This document shows positions 18,170 to 24,993 of a DNA stretch of 64,000 nucleotides, piece after piece. Source of the stretch: Bowmanella denitrificans (GTDB taxonomy: Bacteria > Pseudomonadota > Gammaproteobacteria > Enterobacterales > Alteromonadaceae); assembly GCF_039522935.1 (NCBI RefSeq), contig NZ_BAAAEI010000023.1, forward strand, positions 372,001 to 436,000, read 5' to 3'. Numbering within the stretch: the first letter of the stretch is position 1; each line of letters opens with the position of its first letter. Both the position numbers and the translations under genes were made by a program. Under the pieces are notes generated by a model that was not told the origin of the DNA, searched no databases, and saw only the letters and a list, made by a program, of their open reading frames with translations.

Positions 18170-19276
18170 ATGCGTTATAAGGTACTGGTGGTCGACGATT
18201 CGACATTCTTTCGTAAGCGGGTTTCGGATTTTCTCAACCAGGACCCCGGCCTGACAGTGGTCGGTGAGGCCAAAAATGGTCAGGAAGCCATAGATATGGC
18301 TGCCAAGCTGCAGCCCGATGTCATTACCATGGATGTGGAAATGCCGGTGATGGATGGCATTAGTGCGGTGAAACGCATTATGGCCAGTACGCCCACGCCT
18401 ATTCTGATGTTCTCGTCCTTAACCCATGACGGTGCTCAGGCCACACTGGATGCCTTAGATGCCGGGGCGCTTGATTTCCTGCCGAAAAAGTTTGAAGACA
18501 TTGCCCGAGAAAGGCAGGAGGCTATCAGCCTGCTGCAGCAAAGAGTTAAGGCGCTGGCCAGACGCCGCGCATTTACCCGGCCAAGTTTATTAAGACCTGC
18601 ACCGGTTATGCGCAGCAGCCTGCGGGATACCAGAGTGCAGGAAACAAAAAGCGCACCGGTATTTGAGTCAGTCAGGCCGCCAAAAGCGACAGGTAAGCGA
18701 TACGCTGCCCTGGCCATTGGTGCCTCGACAGGCGGGCCGGTGGCGCTACAAACCATTCTTACCAAATTGCCAGCCAGTTTCCCTTACCCGGTATTTCTTG
18801 TGCAGCATATGCCTGGTACGTTCACGACCGCTTTTGCAGCGAGAATGAACAATCTTTGTCAGATTAAAGTGAAGGAAGCCGAGAACGGCGATTTAGTTGA
18901 ACCCGGCTGCGCCTATCTGGCACCCGGAGGCAAGCAAATGCTGGTGGATGGCAGCAGTCGTTCCTGCCGTATTCGCATTGTTGATGACACCGGCCTGGAT
19001 AATATTACCTATAAGCCTAGTGTGGATCTGAGTTTTGCATCACTGGGGCGGGTATATGGCGGTGATATTCTGGCGGTGGTGCTTACCGGTATGGGAGCCG
19101 ATGGTCGTGAAGGCTGTCGGTCATTAAAGCCCCGTGGGGCTACGATCTGGGCGCAGGATGAAAAGAGCTGTGTGGTGTATGGCATGCCACAGGCCGTGGC
19201 TGCGGCCGGGTTGTCTTCAGCCAGCTTAGCGCTGGGCGATATTGCTTCTCATATTTTAGCTGAAATGCCTGCCTGA
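18170..19276 (+). CDS. cheB: Chemoreceptor glutamate methylesterase CheB
   Basis: 368 residues. N-terminal receiver (VVDDSTFFRK, phosphoacceptor Asp55 in TMDVEMPVMDG) and C-terminal CheB methylesterase domain with the catalytic Ser in IGASTGGP, His in VQHMPG and Asp in LTGMGADGREG. It removes methyl groups from chemoreceptors for adaptation. It starts 3 bp after the cheA stop. No cheR is visible in this window. Confidence 0.96.
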   Translation: MRYKVLVVDDSTFFRKRVSDFLNQDPGLTVVGEAKNGQEAIDMAAKLQPDVITMDVEMPVMDGISAVKRIMASTPTPILMFSSLTHDGAQATLDALDAGALDFLPKKFEDIARERQEAISLLQQRVKALARRRAFTRPSLLRPAPVMRSSLRDTRVQETKSAPVFESVRPPKATGKRYAALAIGASTGGPVALQTILTKLPASFPYPVFLVQHMPGTFTTAFAARMNNLCQIKVKEAENGDLVEPGCAYLAPGGKQMLVDGSSRSCRIRIVDDTGLDNITYKPSVDLSFASLGRVYGGDILAVVLTGMGADGREGCRSLKPRGATIWAQDEKSCVVYGMPQAVAAAGLSSASLALGDIASHILAEMPA

Positions 19277-19312
19277 ATTGGGCAGGGATAGGTTTCCATA
19301 AAGGGTTAAGTT

Positions 19313-20092
19313 GTGATTGTCTGGACTGTGGCAAATCAAAAGGGCGGCGTTGGCAAAACGACATCCACTGTGACCCTGGGTTCCTTGTTAGCGCTTAAGG
19401 GCAAAAAGGTCTTGCTGGTGGATACCGATCCCCATGCGTCTTTGAGTTATTACTTTGGAGTGGACTCAGAAGAGCTGTCCTCCAGTCTGTATGATGTGTT
19501 CCTGGCACATAAAAATCTGACCGCCGATAAAGTATTGGATTGTCTGTGTTCAACTAAATTTGATTCGCTGTTTATCTTACCGGCCACTATGGCGCTGGCA
19601 ACGCTGGACAGGAGCATGGGCCATCAGGGCGGTATGGGGCTGATTATCAAAAAGGCCCTTGAGCTGATTGAACATGAATTTGATGTTGCCATTATGGATT
19701 GCCCGCCGGTATTAGGGGTGTTGATGGTCAATGCACTGGCGGCCTGCCAACGGATTCTGGTACCTGTGCAGACCGAGTTTCTGGCCTTAAAGGGTTTGGA
19801 TCGCATGATGCATACCCTGGAGATCATGAAAAAGTCGCAGCCGCGGGACTATACCTACACTATTATTCCCACCATGTACGATAAGCGTACTAATGCAGCG
19901 CTGGAGGCGTATAAAAGTCTGCGCAATACCTATGGCGAATTGGTATGGAACGGCGTCATCCCGGTTGATACGCGTTTCCGTGATGCCAGCCAGGCACAGA
20001 GTCCACTGCCGGTTTATCATCCTCGCTCCCGGGGCGTCTATGCTTATAACAGTTTGCTGAACTTTCTGTTGAGCCAGGAGCCTCAGGTATGA
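19313..20092 (+). CDS. parC: ParA-like ATPase of the chemotaxis operon (ParC)
   Basis: 259 residues, GTG start. Walker A QKGGVGKTTST near the N-terminus, DTDPHASLSYYFG and MDCPPVLG identify a ParA/MinD ATPase. Its place between cheB and a CheW-like gene matches ParC of Vibrio and other polar flagellates, which recruits chemoreceptor arrays to the cell pole; it should not be confused with topoisomerase IV ParC or plasmid ParA. The stop overlaps the next ATG by 4 bp. Confidence 0.9.
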   Translation: MIVWTVANQKGGVGKTTSTVTLGSLLALKGKKVLLVDTDPHASLSYYFGVDSEELSSSLYDVFLAHKNLTADKVLDCLCSTKFDSLFILPATMALATLDRSMGHQGGMGLIIKKALELIEHEFDVAIMDCPPVLGVLMVNALAACQRILVPVQTEFLALKGLDRMMHTLEIMKKSQPRDYTYTIIPTMYDKRTNAALEAYKSLRNTYGELVWNGVIPVDTRFRDASQAQSPLPVYHPRSRGVYAYNSLLNFLLSQEPQV

Positions 20093-20766
20093 GCAAAAAT
20101 CAGTTTGCCAATGAAAAAGTCATGGAGGAATACCTCAGTGCCTTGCTGACAGAAGACGCTGTGATTGAGCAGGTCCAGCGCCAGGCCGTTGCCAGGCTGC
20201 TGGAAGAGGCAAAACCTCATATTCCTGTCCCGCCACCTGCACCCGCTCTTCAGGATGAAGGCGCAACAGCCGATACAACCTCAGTATCTGTGCCCGACGA
20301 GGAGCCTGAATACCGTAAAGGCAAGTTTCAGGCTTTGTATTTTGAAGTCGCGGGGTTAATTCTGGCCGTACCTTTGACTGAGCTTGGCGGTATCCATAAG
20401 ATGGACAAGACGTCTCCTTTAATCGGCAAGCCTGATTGGTTCAAAGGTGTAATGCTGCATCGGGACGAAAAGCTGAAAGTGGTAGACACGGCTCAGTGGG
20501 TTATGCCAGAAAAATACACAGAAACACTGGCAGAATCCTTAAATTATCAATATCTTATTATGTTAGAGAACAGTGGTTGGGGGCTTTGCTGCGAATCACT
20601 GGTAAATACGGTGACCTTACACCAAGACGATGTAAAGTGGCGTGAAAGCCACGGCAAGCGCCCCTGGCTTGCTGGTCTGGTGAAGGAAAAAATGTGTGCC
20701 CTTATCGATGTTGGCGCCTTGGTGGCCCTTCTGGAACAAGGGCTGGGCAGTAAAGATGCAGATTAA
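20089..20766 (+). CDS. parP: ParP-like protein with C-terminal CheW domain
   Basis: 225 residues. An N-terminal helix and Pro-rich linker (about 1-80, PHIPVPPPAPALQDEG) precede a CheW-like domain (about 85-220, FEVAGLILAVPLTELGGI, LVKEKMCALIDVGALVALL). Position directly after parC, with 4-bp overlap, indicates ParP, which couples ParC to CheA and the array. The protein is less conserved than its neighbours, so the name rests on domain plus context. Confidence 0.82.
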   Translation: MSKNQFANEKVMEEYLSALLTEDAVIEQVQRQAVARLLEEAKPHIPVPPPAPALQDEGATADTTSVSVPDEEPEYRKGKFQALYFEVAGLILAVPLTELGGIHKMDKTSPLIGKPDWFKGVMLHRDEKLKVVDTAQWVMPEKYTETLAESLNYQYLIMLENSGWGLCCESLVNTVTLHQDDVKWRESHGKRPWLAGLVKEKMCALIDVGALVALLEQGLGSKDAD

Positions 20767-20789
20767 TCCGCCGGTCGGGAGCTAAAGCT

Positions 20790-21278
20790 ATGAGTGACGA
20801 CAGAAACAGTAATGCAGGGACTGATAAAGATGAAGTTCTGCAGTGGGTGACCTTCAGACTGGGGGATGAGACCTACGGCATCAACGTGATGCAAGTGCAG
20901 GAAGTGCTGCGTTATACCGAGATTGCCCCGGTGCCGGGTGCACCTGATTATGTACTGGGCATTATTAATTTACGTGGCAATGTGGTTACCGTGATTGATA
21001 CCCGGGCCAGATTTGGTCTTGACGCTAACGAAGTGTCCGACAATACCCGCATTGTGATTATCGAATCCGACCAACAGGTGGTGGGGATACTGGTAGACAG
21101 TGTCGCTGAAGTGGTTTATCTGAAATCCTCTGAAATCGATAGCGCCCCCAATGTCGGCACTGAAGAAAGCGCCAAGTTTATCCAGGGCGTCAGTAACCGT
21201 GATGGTGAATTACTGATACTGGTGGATCTGAACAAATTGCTGACCGATGAAGAATGGGATGAAATCAGCAGCCTGTAA
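20790..21278 (+). CDS. cheW: Chemotaxis adaptor protein CheW
   Basis: 162 residues, full-length CheW fold (VTFRLGDETYGINVMQVQEVLRYTEIAPVPGAPDYVLGIINLRGNVVTVIDTR). It bridges chemoreceptors and CheA. It is the last conserved gene of the che block before a terminator; AGGAGC-like purine tract (GGGAGC) precedes the ATG. Confidence 0.96.
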   Translation: MSDDRNSNAGTDKDEVLQWVTFRLGDETYGINVMQVQEVLRYTEIAPVPGAPDYVLGIINLRGNVVTVIDTRARFGLDANEVSDNTRIVIIESDQQVVGILVDSVAEVVYLKSSEIDSAPNVGTEESAKFIQGVSNRDGELLILVDLNKLLTDEEWDEISSL

Positions 21279-21299
21279 CGGGTGATATCAGATGACAGA

Positions 21300-21324
21300 C
21301 ACCCGGGATTGCCGGGTGTTTTTG
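21300..21324 (+). terminator. Rho-independent terminator after cheW
   Basis: Stem CACCCGG / CCGGGTG with a 5-nt loop followed by TTTTTG, 22 bp after the cheW stop. The DUF2802 gene starts 22 bp later, so it is either read by readthrough or has its own promoter. Confidence 0.8.
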
Positions 21325-21345
21325 TGTTTGTAACTAGGAAAATCC

Positions 21346-21777
21346 ATGGGTTGGATTGAAATTGCATTAACTGGTACGGCCCTGCTGACACTGTTATTGG
21401 TTTTGGCCGTCTTTCGCCTCAGGATGGTGTCGCAGAGTCGGGCGGCTGAGCTGGCGCAGATTCAGGCGCAACTGACAGTGTTGGAACAAAAATCCCGCTC
21501 TTTGGCCGCAGAGCTGCATGAATTGCGCACCGGCAGCATTGGCATGGGGGAGCGTATTAAGCTGTTGGAAGGGCGGCATAAGCAACTGGATGGTGCCCTG
21601 CGCGAAACCCGCGAGCAACAGCAAGAACTGGCGGAAATGGATCCTGATACCAAGCTCTACAACAGAGCGGTAAAACTGCTGCAACAAGGCGCGTCGGTCG
21701 AAGAGCTGATGGATGAATGTGAACTGCCCCGGGCCGAAGCGGAATTGCTGTTTAGTATTCATGGTCAGCAGCGTTAG
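21346..21777 (+). CDS. DUF2802 membrane-anchored protein
   Basis: 143 residues. One N-terminal transmembrane helix (IEIALTGTALLTLLLVLAVF), a coiled-coil (about 30-95), and a C-terminal conserved segment (LYNRAVKLLQQGASVEELMDECELPRAEAELLFSIH) typical of DUF2802 proteins that sit at the end of flagellar/chemotaxis operons in gammaproteobacteria. Function unknown. The TAG stop is part of GTTAGGC (21773-21779), a sequence that fits an integron core site and marks the left edge of the accessory island, so the last codons may have been altered by insertion. Confidence 0.85.
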   Translation: MGWIEIALTGTALLTLLLVLAVFRLRMVSQSRAAELAQIQAQLTVLEQKSRSLAAELHELRTGSIGMGERIKLLEGRHKQLDGALRETREQQQELAEMDPDTKLYNRAVKLLQQGASVEELMDECELPRAEAELLFSIHGQQR

Positions 21778-21779
21778 GC
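21773..21779. other. Possible integron-type recombination core (GTTAGGC), left edge of the AAC cassette
   Basis: GTTAGGC fits GTTRRRY, the simple core at which integron integrases recombine. It overlaps the DUF2802 stop codon and lies 671 bp from the GTT at 22444 that ends the attC-like site; together the two would bound one gene cassette carrying the AAC(3) gene. A 7-bp match alone is weak; the case rests on the pair. Confidence 0.4.
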
Positions 21780-21829
21780 ATTAGTCAAATTCTCTATACA
21801 TCAACCAGACCAAGAACAAGATTTATCTG

Positions 21830-21874
21830 ACCGTCCAACAGACGGTTATCTGTCACGGACGACATGACAGATAA
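21830..21874. repeat. Two adjacent hairpins upstream of the AAC(3)-like gene
   Basis: ACCGTC (21830-21835) pairs with GACGGT (21841-21846), and TTATCTGTC (21846-21854) pairs with GACAGATAA (21866-21874). They occupy the 129-bp untranslated stretch before the GTG start. A role in expression of the cassette gene is possible; nothing more specific can be read. Confidence 0.5.
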
Positions 21875-21907
21875 AACGCTAAGCTGTCAGGTATTAGGAG
21901 CGAGCGA

Positions 21908-22384
21908 GTGTCAGTCAAAATTGTCCATCTCTCTAAAAATGACGTTGCCTTGTTGCAGTCCATAAATGCAATGTTTAGCGAAGTATTCGATGACGAAGCG
22001 AGCTACTCCGCCAACAAGCCATCATCAAGCTACCTTCAAACATTGCTTGGTACATCCAGCTTCATTGCACTGGCTGCGGTTGACGAGGATAAAGTCGTGG
22101 GTGCTATCGCTGCGTATGAGTTACAAAAATTCGAACGGCAAAGAAGCGAAATTTACATCTACGATCTCGCAGTAGTATCCACCCATCGCAGAATGGGCAT
22201 TGCCACTGCTCTCATTCAAAAGCTAAAGGCTATTGGCGCTGCACGCGGCGCGTATGTGATTTACGTTCAAGCCGACAAAGGCGTAGAGGAGCAGCCAGCC
22301 ATAGAGTTGTATTCAAAGCTGGGCACCATCGAGGATGTGTTCCACTTCGATATTGCAGTTGAGGACGACAGCAAAAATGTCTAA
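21908..22384 (+). CDS. AAC(3)-I-like aminoglycoside 3-N-acetyltransferase (GNAT family)
   Basis: 158 residues, GTG start preceded by AGGAG (21896-21900). GNAT acetyl-CoA fold with the block SEIYIYDLAV..HRRMGIATALI, then GAYVIYVQAD and LYSKLGTIEDVFHFDI. These blocks are the hallmark of the AAC(3)-I group (gentamicin acetyltransferases) as I recall that family, including the N-terminal FIALAAVDEDKVVGAIAAYEL. The predicted reaction is acetyl-CoA-dependent acetylation of the 3-amino group of aminoglycosides. The stop codon TAA lies inside a GTCTAAC core that begins an attC-like element, as in integron gene cassettes. Environmental homologues exist whose resistance activity is untested, so substrate is inferred. 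Confidence 0.85.
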   Translation: MSVKIVHLSKNDVALLQSINAMFSEVFDDEASYSANKPSSSYLQTLLGTSSFIALAAVDEDKVVGAIAAYELQKFERQRSEIYIYDLAVVSTHRRMGIATALIQKLKAIGAARGAYVIYVQADKGVEEQPAIELYSKLGTIEDVFHFDIAVEDDSKNV

Positions 22385-22450
22385 CAATGCACTGCTGCCG
22401 GACAAACTCTCCGCTGCGCTTCGAATTTTCCGCTGAGTGCGGCGTTACAT
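22379..22450 (+). other. attC-like site (integron 59-base element)
   Basis: 72 bp starting with GTCTAAC (fits RYYYAAC) at the AAC(3) stop codon and ending with GTTACAT at 22444-22450 (GTT core retained, remaining bases only partly fitting RRRY). Inner arms GCACT (22389-22393) and AGTGC (22436-22440) pair, followed by imperfectly paired GC-rich blocks containing an extra base, and the centre reads CGCTGCGCTTCG, common in attC sites. This architecture matches attC sites; imperfect right core suggests that the flank belongs to the insertion target or has decayed. Confidence 0.65.
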
Positions 22451-22474
22451 TTTTAACCTAAGCAGGGCATGTCA

Positions 22475-22855
22475 ATGGCTCAAAGCAACAATAAAAAATT
22501 ACTTAATAAAAAGGTTCGTAAAGGTAGTAAAGGGTTTCCTATCGCGACCGTTGCTTTTTACGGTCCTGACAATAAAACCGCGACGAAACTTGTATGTGCA
22601 ATCATTTCTTATGAAGGCGCCGAACCTGACCCAATAAAAAAGTGGTTTTCATCAAGTGATATACGTAAATCTGATCAAGTGCTCAAAGAGGTATTAAGCT
22701 TTATTGATGACAATAGTGCAAAAACCGTGAGTATGATTGAGGAAATTATCGGCTGCCCTCATGAGGAGGGGATTGATTATCCCGAAGGTGCGTATTGTCC
22801 TGAGTGTGTGTTCTGGAAGGGAAAAGATCGATTTACTGGTGAGATATTGAATTAA
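22475..22855 (+). CDS. Hypothetical protein with C-terminal CPEC motif
   Basis: 126 residues from the ATG at 22475, which has AGGG 7 nt upstream; an ATG two codons earlier (22469) is too close to that site. Basic, Asn/Lys-rich N-terminus (MAQSNNKKLLNKKVRKGSKG), a central alpha/beta region, and a C-terminus with CPHEEGIDYPEGAYCPECVFWKGKDRFTGE containing three cysteines, two as CPEC, which could bind a metal. I do not recognise a named family. It starts 25 bp after the attC-like site and ends just before a repeat that precedes the retron, so it may be a second cassette-type or defence-island gene. It is not overlapped by any better frame. Confidence 0.65.
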   Translation: MAQSNNKKLLNKKVRKGSKGFPIATVAFYGPDNKTATKLVCAIISYEGAEPDPIKKWFSSSDIRKSDQVLKEVLSFIDDNSAKTVSMIEEIIGCPHEEGIDYPEGAYCPECVFWKGKDRFTGEILN

Positions 22856-22893
22856 AAACGATCAAAACGATCAAAACGATCAAAACGAACAAC
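22849..22893. repeat. Left 17-bp flanking repeat of the retron and 9-bp tandem repeat
   Basis: GAATTAAAAACGATCAA (22849-22865) recurs exactly at 25049-25065 in the same orientation, 2,200 bp away, on the far side of the retron. Here it runs into three perfect copies of ACGATCAAA (22858-22884) plus a degenerate fourth, ending ACAAC-GG; the right copy also continues CGG. The pair may mark the ends of the inserted retron. Confidence 0.7.
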
Positions 22894-22921
22894 GGGTTCG
22901 GGGCTGGGGTTTCTCTACAGC

Positions 22922-22941
22922 CTCGCTATGTCATTAGCGAG
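22922..22941. repeat. 7-bp inverted repeat upstream of the retron effector
   Basis: CTCGCTA (22922-22928) and TAGCGAG (22935-22941) form a perfect 7-bp stem with a 6-nt loop, 29 bp upstream of the chosen effector start. The right arm and following bases (TTAGCGAGTG) are identical to ten bases around the msr branch site (23872-23881). It could be a regulatory hairpin or a remnant of an RNA end. Confidence 0.5.
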
Positions 22942-22969
22942 TGTTATTCGAAAAGAGTCAATCGGACAC

Positions 22970-23875
22970 ATGAAAAAAGCATTGAGGGATGACGAGCTGG
23001 CTGAAATAGCTAAGATCGTTAAAGAGACAATATTTATACCCAGAAACCAAAAGAAAGTAGCTGTATTTCTTTGTGGTGCAGATATAAGAGATAAAAAAAC
23101 CTTTCGCTCGAAAATGGCCTCTATTTTTAGCGAGTATCCTAGGTATGAAATTCTATATCCTGAGGGTCTATTTGATGACCTTCTAGCTGGTCAAGGGCAG
23201 CATAGCTTACTAAAACTTGAGAATATTCTTGCTGATAGTGTAGATGCAATTGTCTTATTTCCAGAGAGCCCAGGTTCGTTCGCAGAGCTAGGTGCATTTT
23301 CTAATAATCCAAATCTTGCAAAAAAGATGATTGTTCTTGCCAATAAGAAGTTTAAAAATCATAAAAGCTTTATTAATTATGGACCTAATCGATTGGTCCG
23401 TGCATCCAAAACAGGGAAAGTAATAAATATAAATTATGATGATTTAGACGATGTGGATGAAAAGCATAAAATTTATAGGAGGGTGAATGATTACATAACT
23501 AAAATCAAAAAAAAACATCCTGTTAAGCAAGACGTTACAAATATTCTTGAAGCCGAAAATTTTATTCTTCCTTGTATATATCTTATAGATGAAGTAAATA
23601 ACGTAACCTTATACCAGTTGATTGAACATGCAACATCACATGACAAAACTCTTTGTGAAATTGCCACGAAGTCCTCTCTTGGTCGACTGACTGCCAATAG
23701 GCTAATAACGCGGACTCCATTGGGGTATAAAGTCACCAGTGCTGGCGCCGAATATGTTAGGGAAACTTTTTACGATAAGTTTCTTGATAGGGCTCGAATC
23801 GAGCTGCTTAATGCACAAAATCGTAGAAACTCTCGAGTTAAATATGATAGAGTCAGCCAAGGCGCTCACCTTTAG
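22970..23875 (+). CDS. Retron effector: nucleoside 2-deoxyribosyltransferase-like protein with winged-helix domain (Ec86/Eco1 type)
   Basis: 301 residues from ATG 22970; this start gives a 36-residue lead into the VAVFLCGAD strand, the same length as in the Ec86 effector as I remember it. A longer ATG at 22928 has no ribosome-binding site. The N-terminal NDT-like domain contains YPEGLFDDLLAGQGQHSLL and the active-site loop FPESPGSFAELGAFSNN (Glu106); the C-terminal part (about 200-301) looks like a winged helix (YQLIEHATSHD..LTANRLITRTPLGYKVTSAGAEYV). In Eco1 the effector assembles with RT and msDNA and acts on nucleotides after phage sensing. The TAG stop contains the predicted branch guanosine of the msr. 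AT-rich compared with flanking core genes. Confidence 0.93.
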   Translation: MKKALRDDELAEIAKIVKETIFIPRNQKKVAVFLCGADIRDKKTFRSKMASIFSEYPRYEILYPEGLFDDLLAGQGQHSLLKLENILADSVDAIVLFPESPGSFAELGAFSNNPNLAKKMIVLANKKFKNHKSFINYGPNRLVRASKTGKVININYDDLDDVDEKHKIYRRVNDYITKIKKKHPVKQDVTNILEAENFILPCIYLIDEVNNVTLYQLIEHATSHDKTLCEIATKSSLGRLTANRLITRTPLGYKVTSAGAEYVRETFYDKFLDRARIELLNAQNRRNSRVKYDRVSQGAHL

Positions 23876-24022
23876 CGAGTGGGTCTCGTACTCACTGGGT
23901 AGTGTTTCGCTATCCTGCACTAAAACCAGATGCATGCCGAATATAAAGATGCGGCACAATCATCGCCCGATGATTGCACCGCATCTTTATATCCGTTTCT
24001 TAAGACGTAAAGGTGTAGCGCT
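23861..24022 (+). ncRNA. Retron msr-msd RNA (Ec86/Eco1-like)
   Basis: Closing stem: a1 GCGCTCACCTTTA (23862-23874) pairs with a2 TAAAGGTGTAGCGC (24008-24021), one bulge. The predicted branch G is 23875, in TTTAGCGAG as in Ec86. msr stem 1 is 23878-23884/23890-23896; stem 2 is 23897-23902/23910-23915 with loop TGTTTCG, which resembles the Ec86 loop. The msd hairpin has a 14-bp arm (23941-23954/23979-23992), a CA/CA internal loop and an 8-9 bp apical stem (23957-23965/23968-23976). GACGT before a2 is the expected template start. By alignment with Ec86 the msDNA would run from about 24006 back to about 23925, roughly 80 nt. Confidence 0.88.
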
Positions 24023-24024
24023 TC

Positions 24025-24993
24025 ATGTCTAACAAAATATACTTGTTCCGGCTAAGAAACCTTGGTTTACCAGCAATTGAATCAATCGAAGAGTTGGCAA
24101 ATGAAACCCGCTTATCTTTGGGCAAAGTGAAATATTTATCTTTTCGCTCAGAGCGCCTATATAAAGTCTACGACGTTCCAAAAAAAACAGGGAAGAAAAG
24201 AGAGATTTCTCAACCAAATCGAGAGCTAAAAGCTCTTCAAGCGTGGGTGTTAAGAAATATTCTAGATAAACTATCTTCTTCAGAACATTCTAAAGGATTC
24301 GATAAAGGGACTTCAATTTTAGATAATGCTTCCCCACATGTTGGAGCTAACTATATTTTGACTATGGATCTGGAAAATTTCTTCCCAAATGTGAAGGCTT
24401 CACATGTCTACAATATCTTTCATTCAGTCGGTTACAATCAAAAAGTTAGCGCAATATTCACAAATATTTGCACTTTTAAGGGAGGTCTTCCTCAAGGAGC
24501 TCCTACATCTCCTAAATTAGCTAATCTTGTCTGTGCTAAGCTCGACTCAAGATTGCATGGATATGCCGGACCAAAAGGAATAGTATATACAAGATATGCT
24601 GATGATCTTACTCTTTCTGCACAGACACCACAAAAGATATACAAGGCGAAGCAATTTATAGGGACGATAATATCTGATGAAGGATTTTCTCTTAATAAAG
24701 AAAAAACAAAGATATCAGGAACGCAAAGACAAAAAAAAGTTACTGGATTGATTGTCTCAGAAAATAATTTGGGTATCGGTCGAAAGAAGTACCGTGAAAT
24801 TAGAAGCAAGATTCACTATTTGTTTGAAGGTAAAAGTACTGAATATGATCATGTTAATGGTTTAATGGCCTTCACATACTCTGTTGACAGAAAAGCCTAT
24901 AAAAGAATTCATACTTATATAAATAAACTGAAAAGCATTTACCCTCAATCAGAGGCATTTAAAAAGTTAGCGCCTGAGATAGAAAGTAAGTGA
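24025..24993 (+). CDS. ret: Retron reverse transcriptase (Ec86/Eco1 type)
   Basis: 322 residues. It copies the msd part of the RNA into msDNA, priming from the 2'-OH of the branch G. Retron-specific motifs are present: NAxxH as NASPH (101-105) and VTG (239-241). Catalytic residues are in MDLENFF (Asp115) and YADD (191-194); LPQGAPTSPKLANLVC and the thumb region GIGRKKYREIRSKIHYLF follow. It aligns along its whole length with Ec86 RT as recalled (FRLRNLGLP, RELKALQ.WVLRNILDKLSS). The ATG is 3 nt after the a2 arm, so its Shine-Dalgarno (AAGG at 24010-24013) lies inside the closing stem. The gene is AT-rich. Confidence 0.95.
   Translation: MSNKIYLFRLRNLGLPAIESIEELANETRLSLGKVKYLSFRSERLYKVYDVPKKTGKKREISQPNRELKALQAWVLRNILDKLSSSEHSKGFDKGTSILDNASPHVGANYILTMDLENFFPNVKASHVYNIFHSVGYNQKVSAIFTNICTFKGGLPQGAPTSPKLANLVCAKLDSRLHGYAGPKGIVYTRYADDLTLSAQTPQKIYKAKQFIGTIISDEGFSLNKEKTKISGTQRQKKVTGLIVSENNLGIGRKKYREIRSKIHYLFEGKSTEYDHVNGLMAFTYSVDRKAYKRIHTYINKLKSIYPQSEAFKKLAPEIESK

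Noticed and set aside
22437..22637. 66-codon frame overlapping the 126-residue gene
   Set aside because: Alternative frame that begins inside the attC-like site and lacks a ribosome-binding site.
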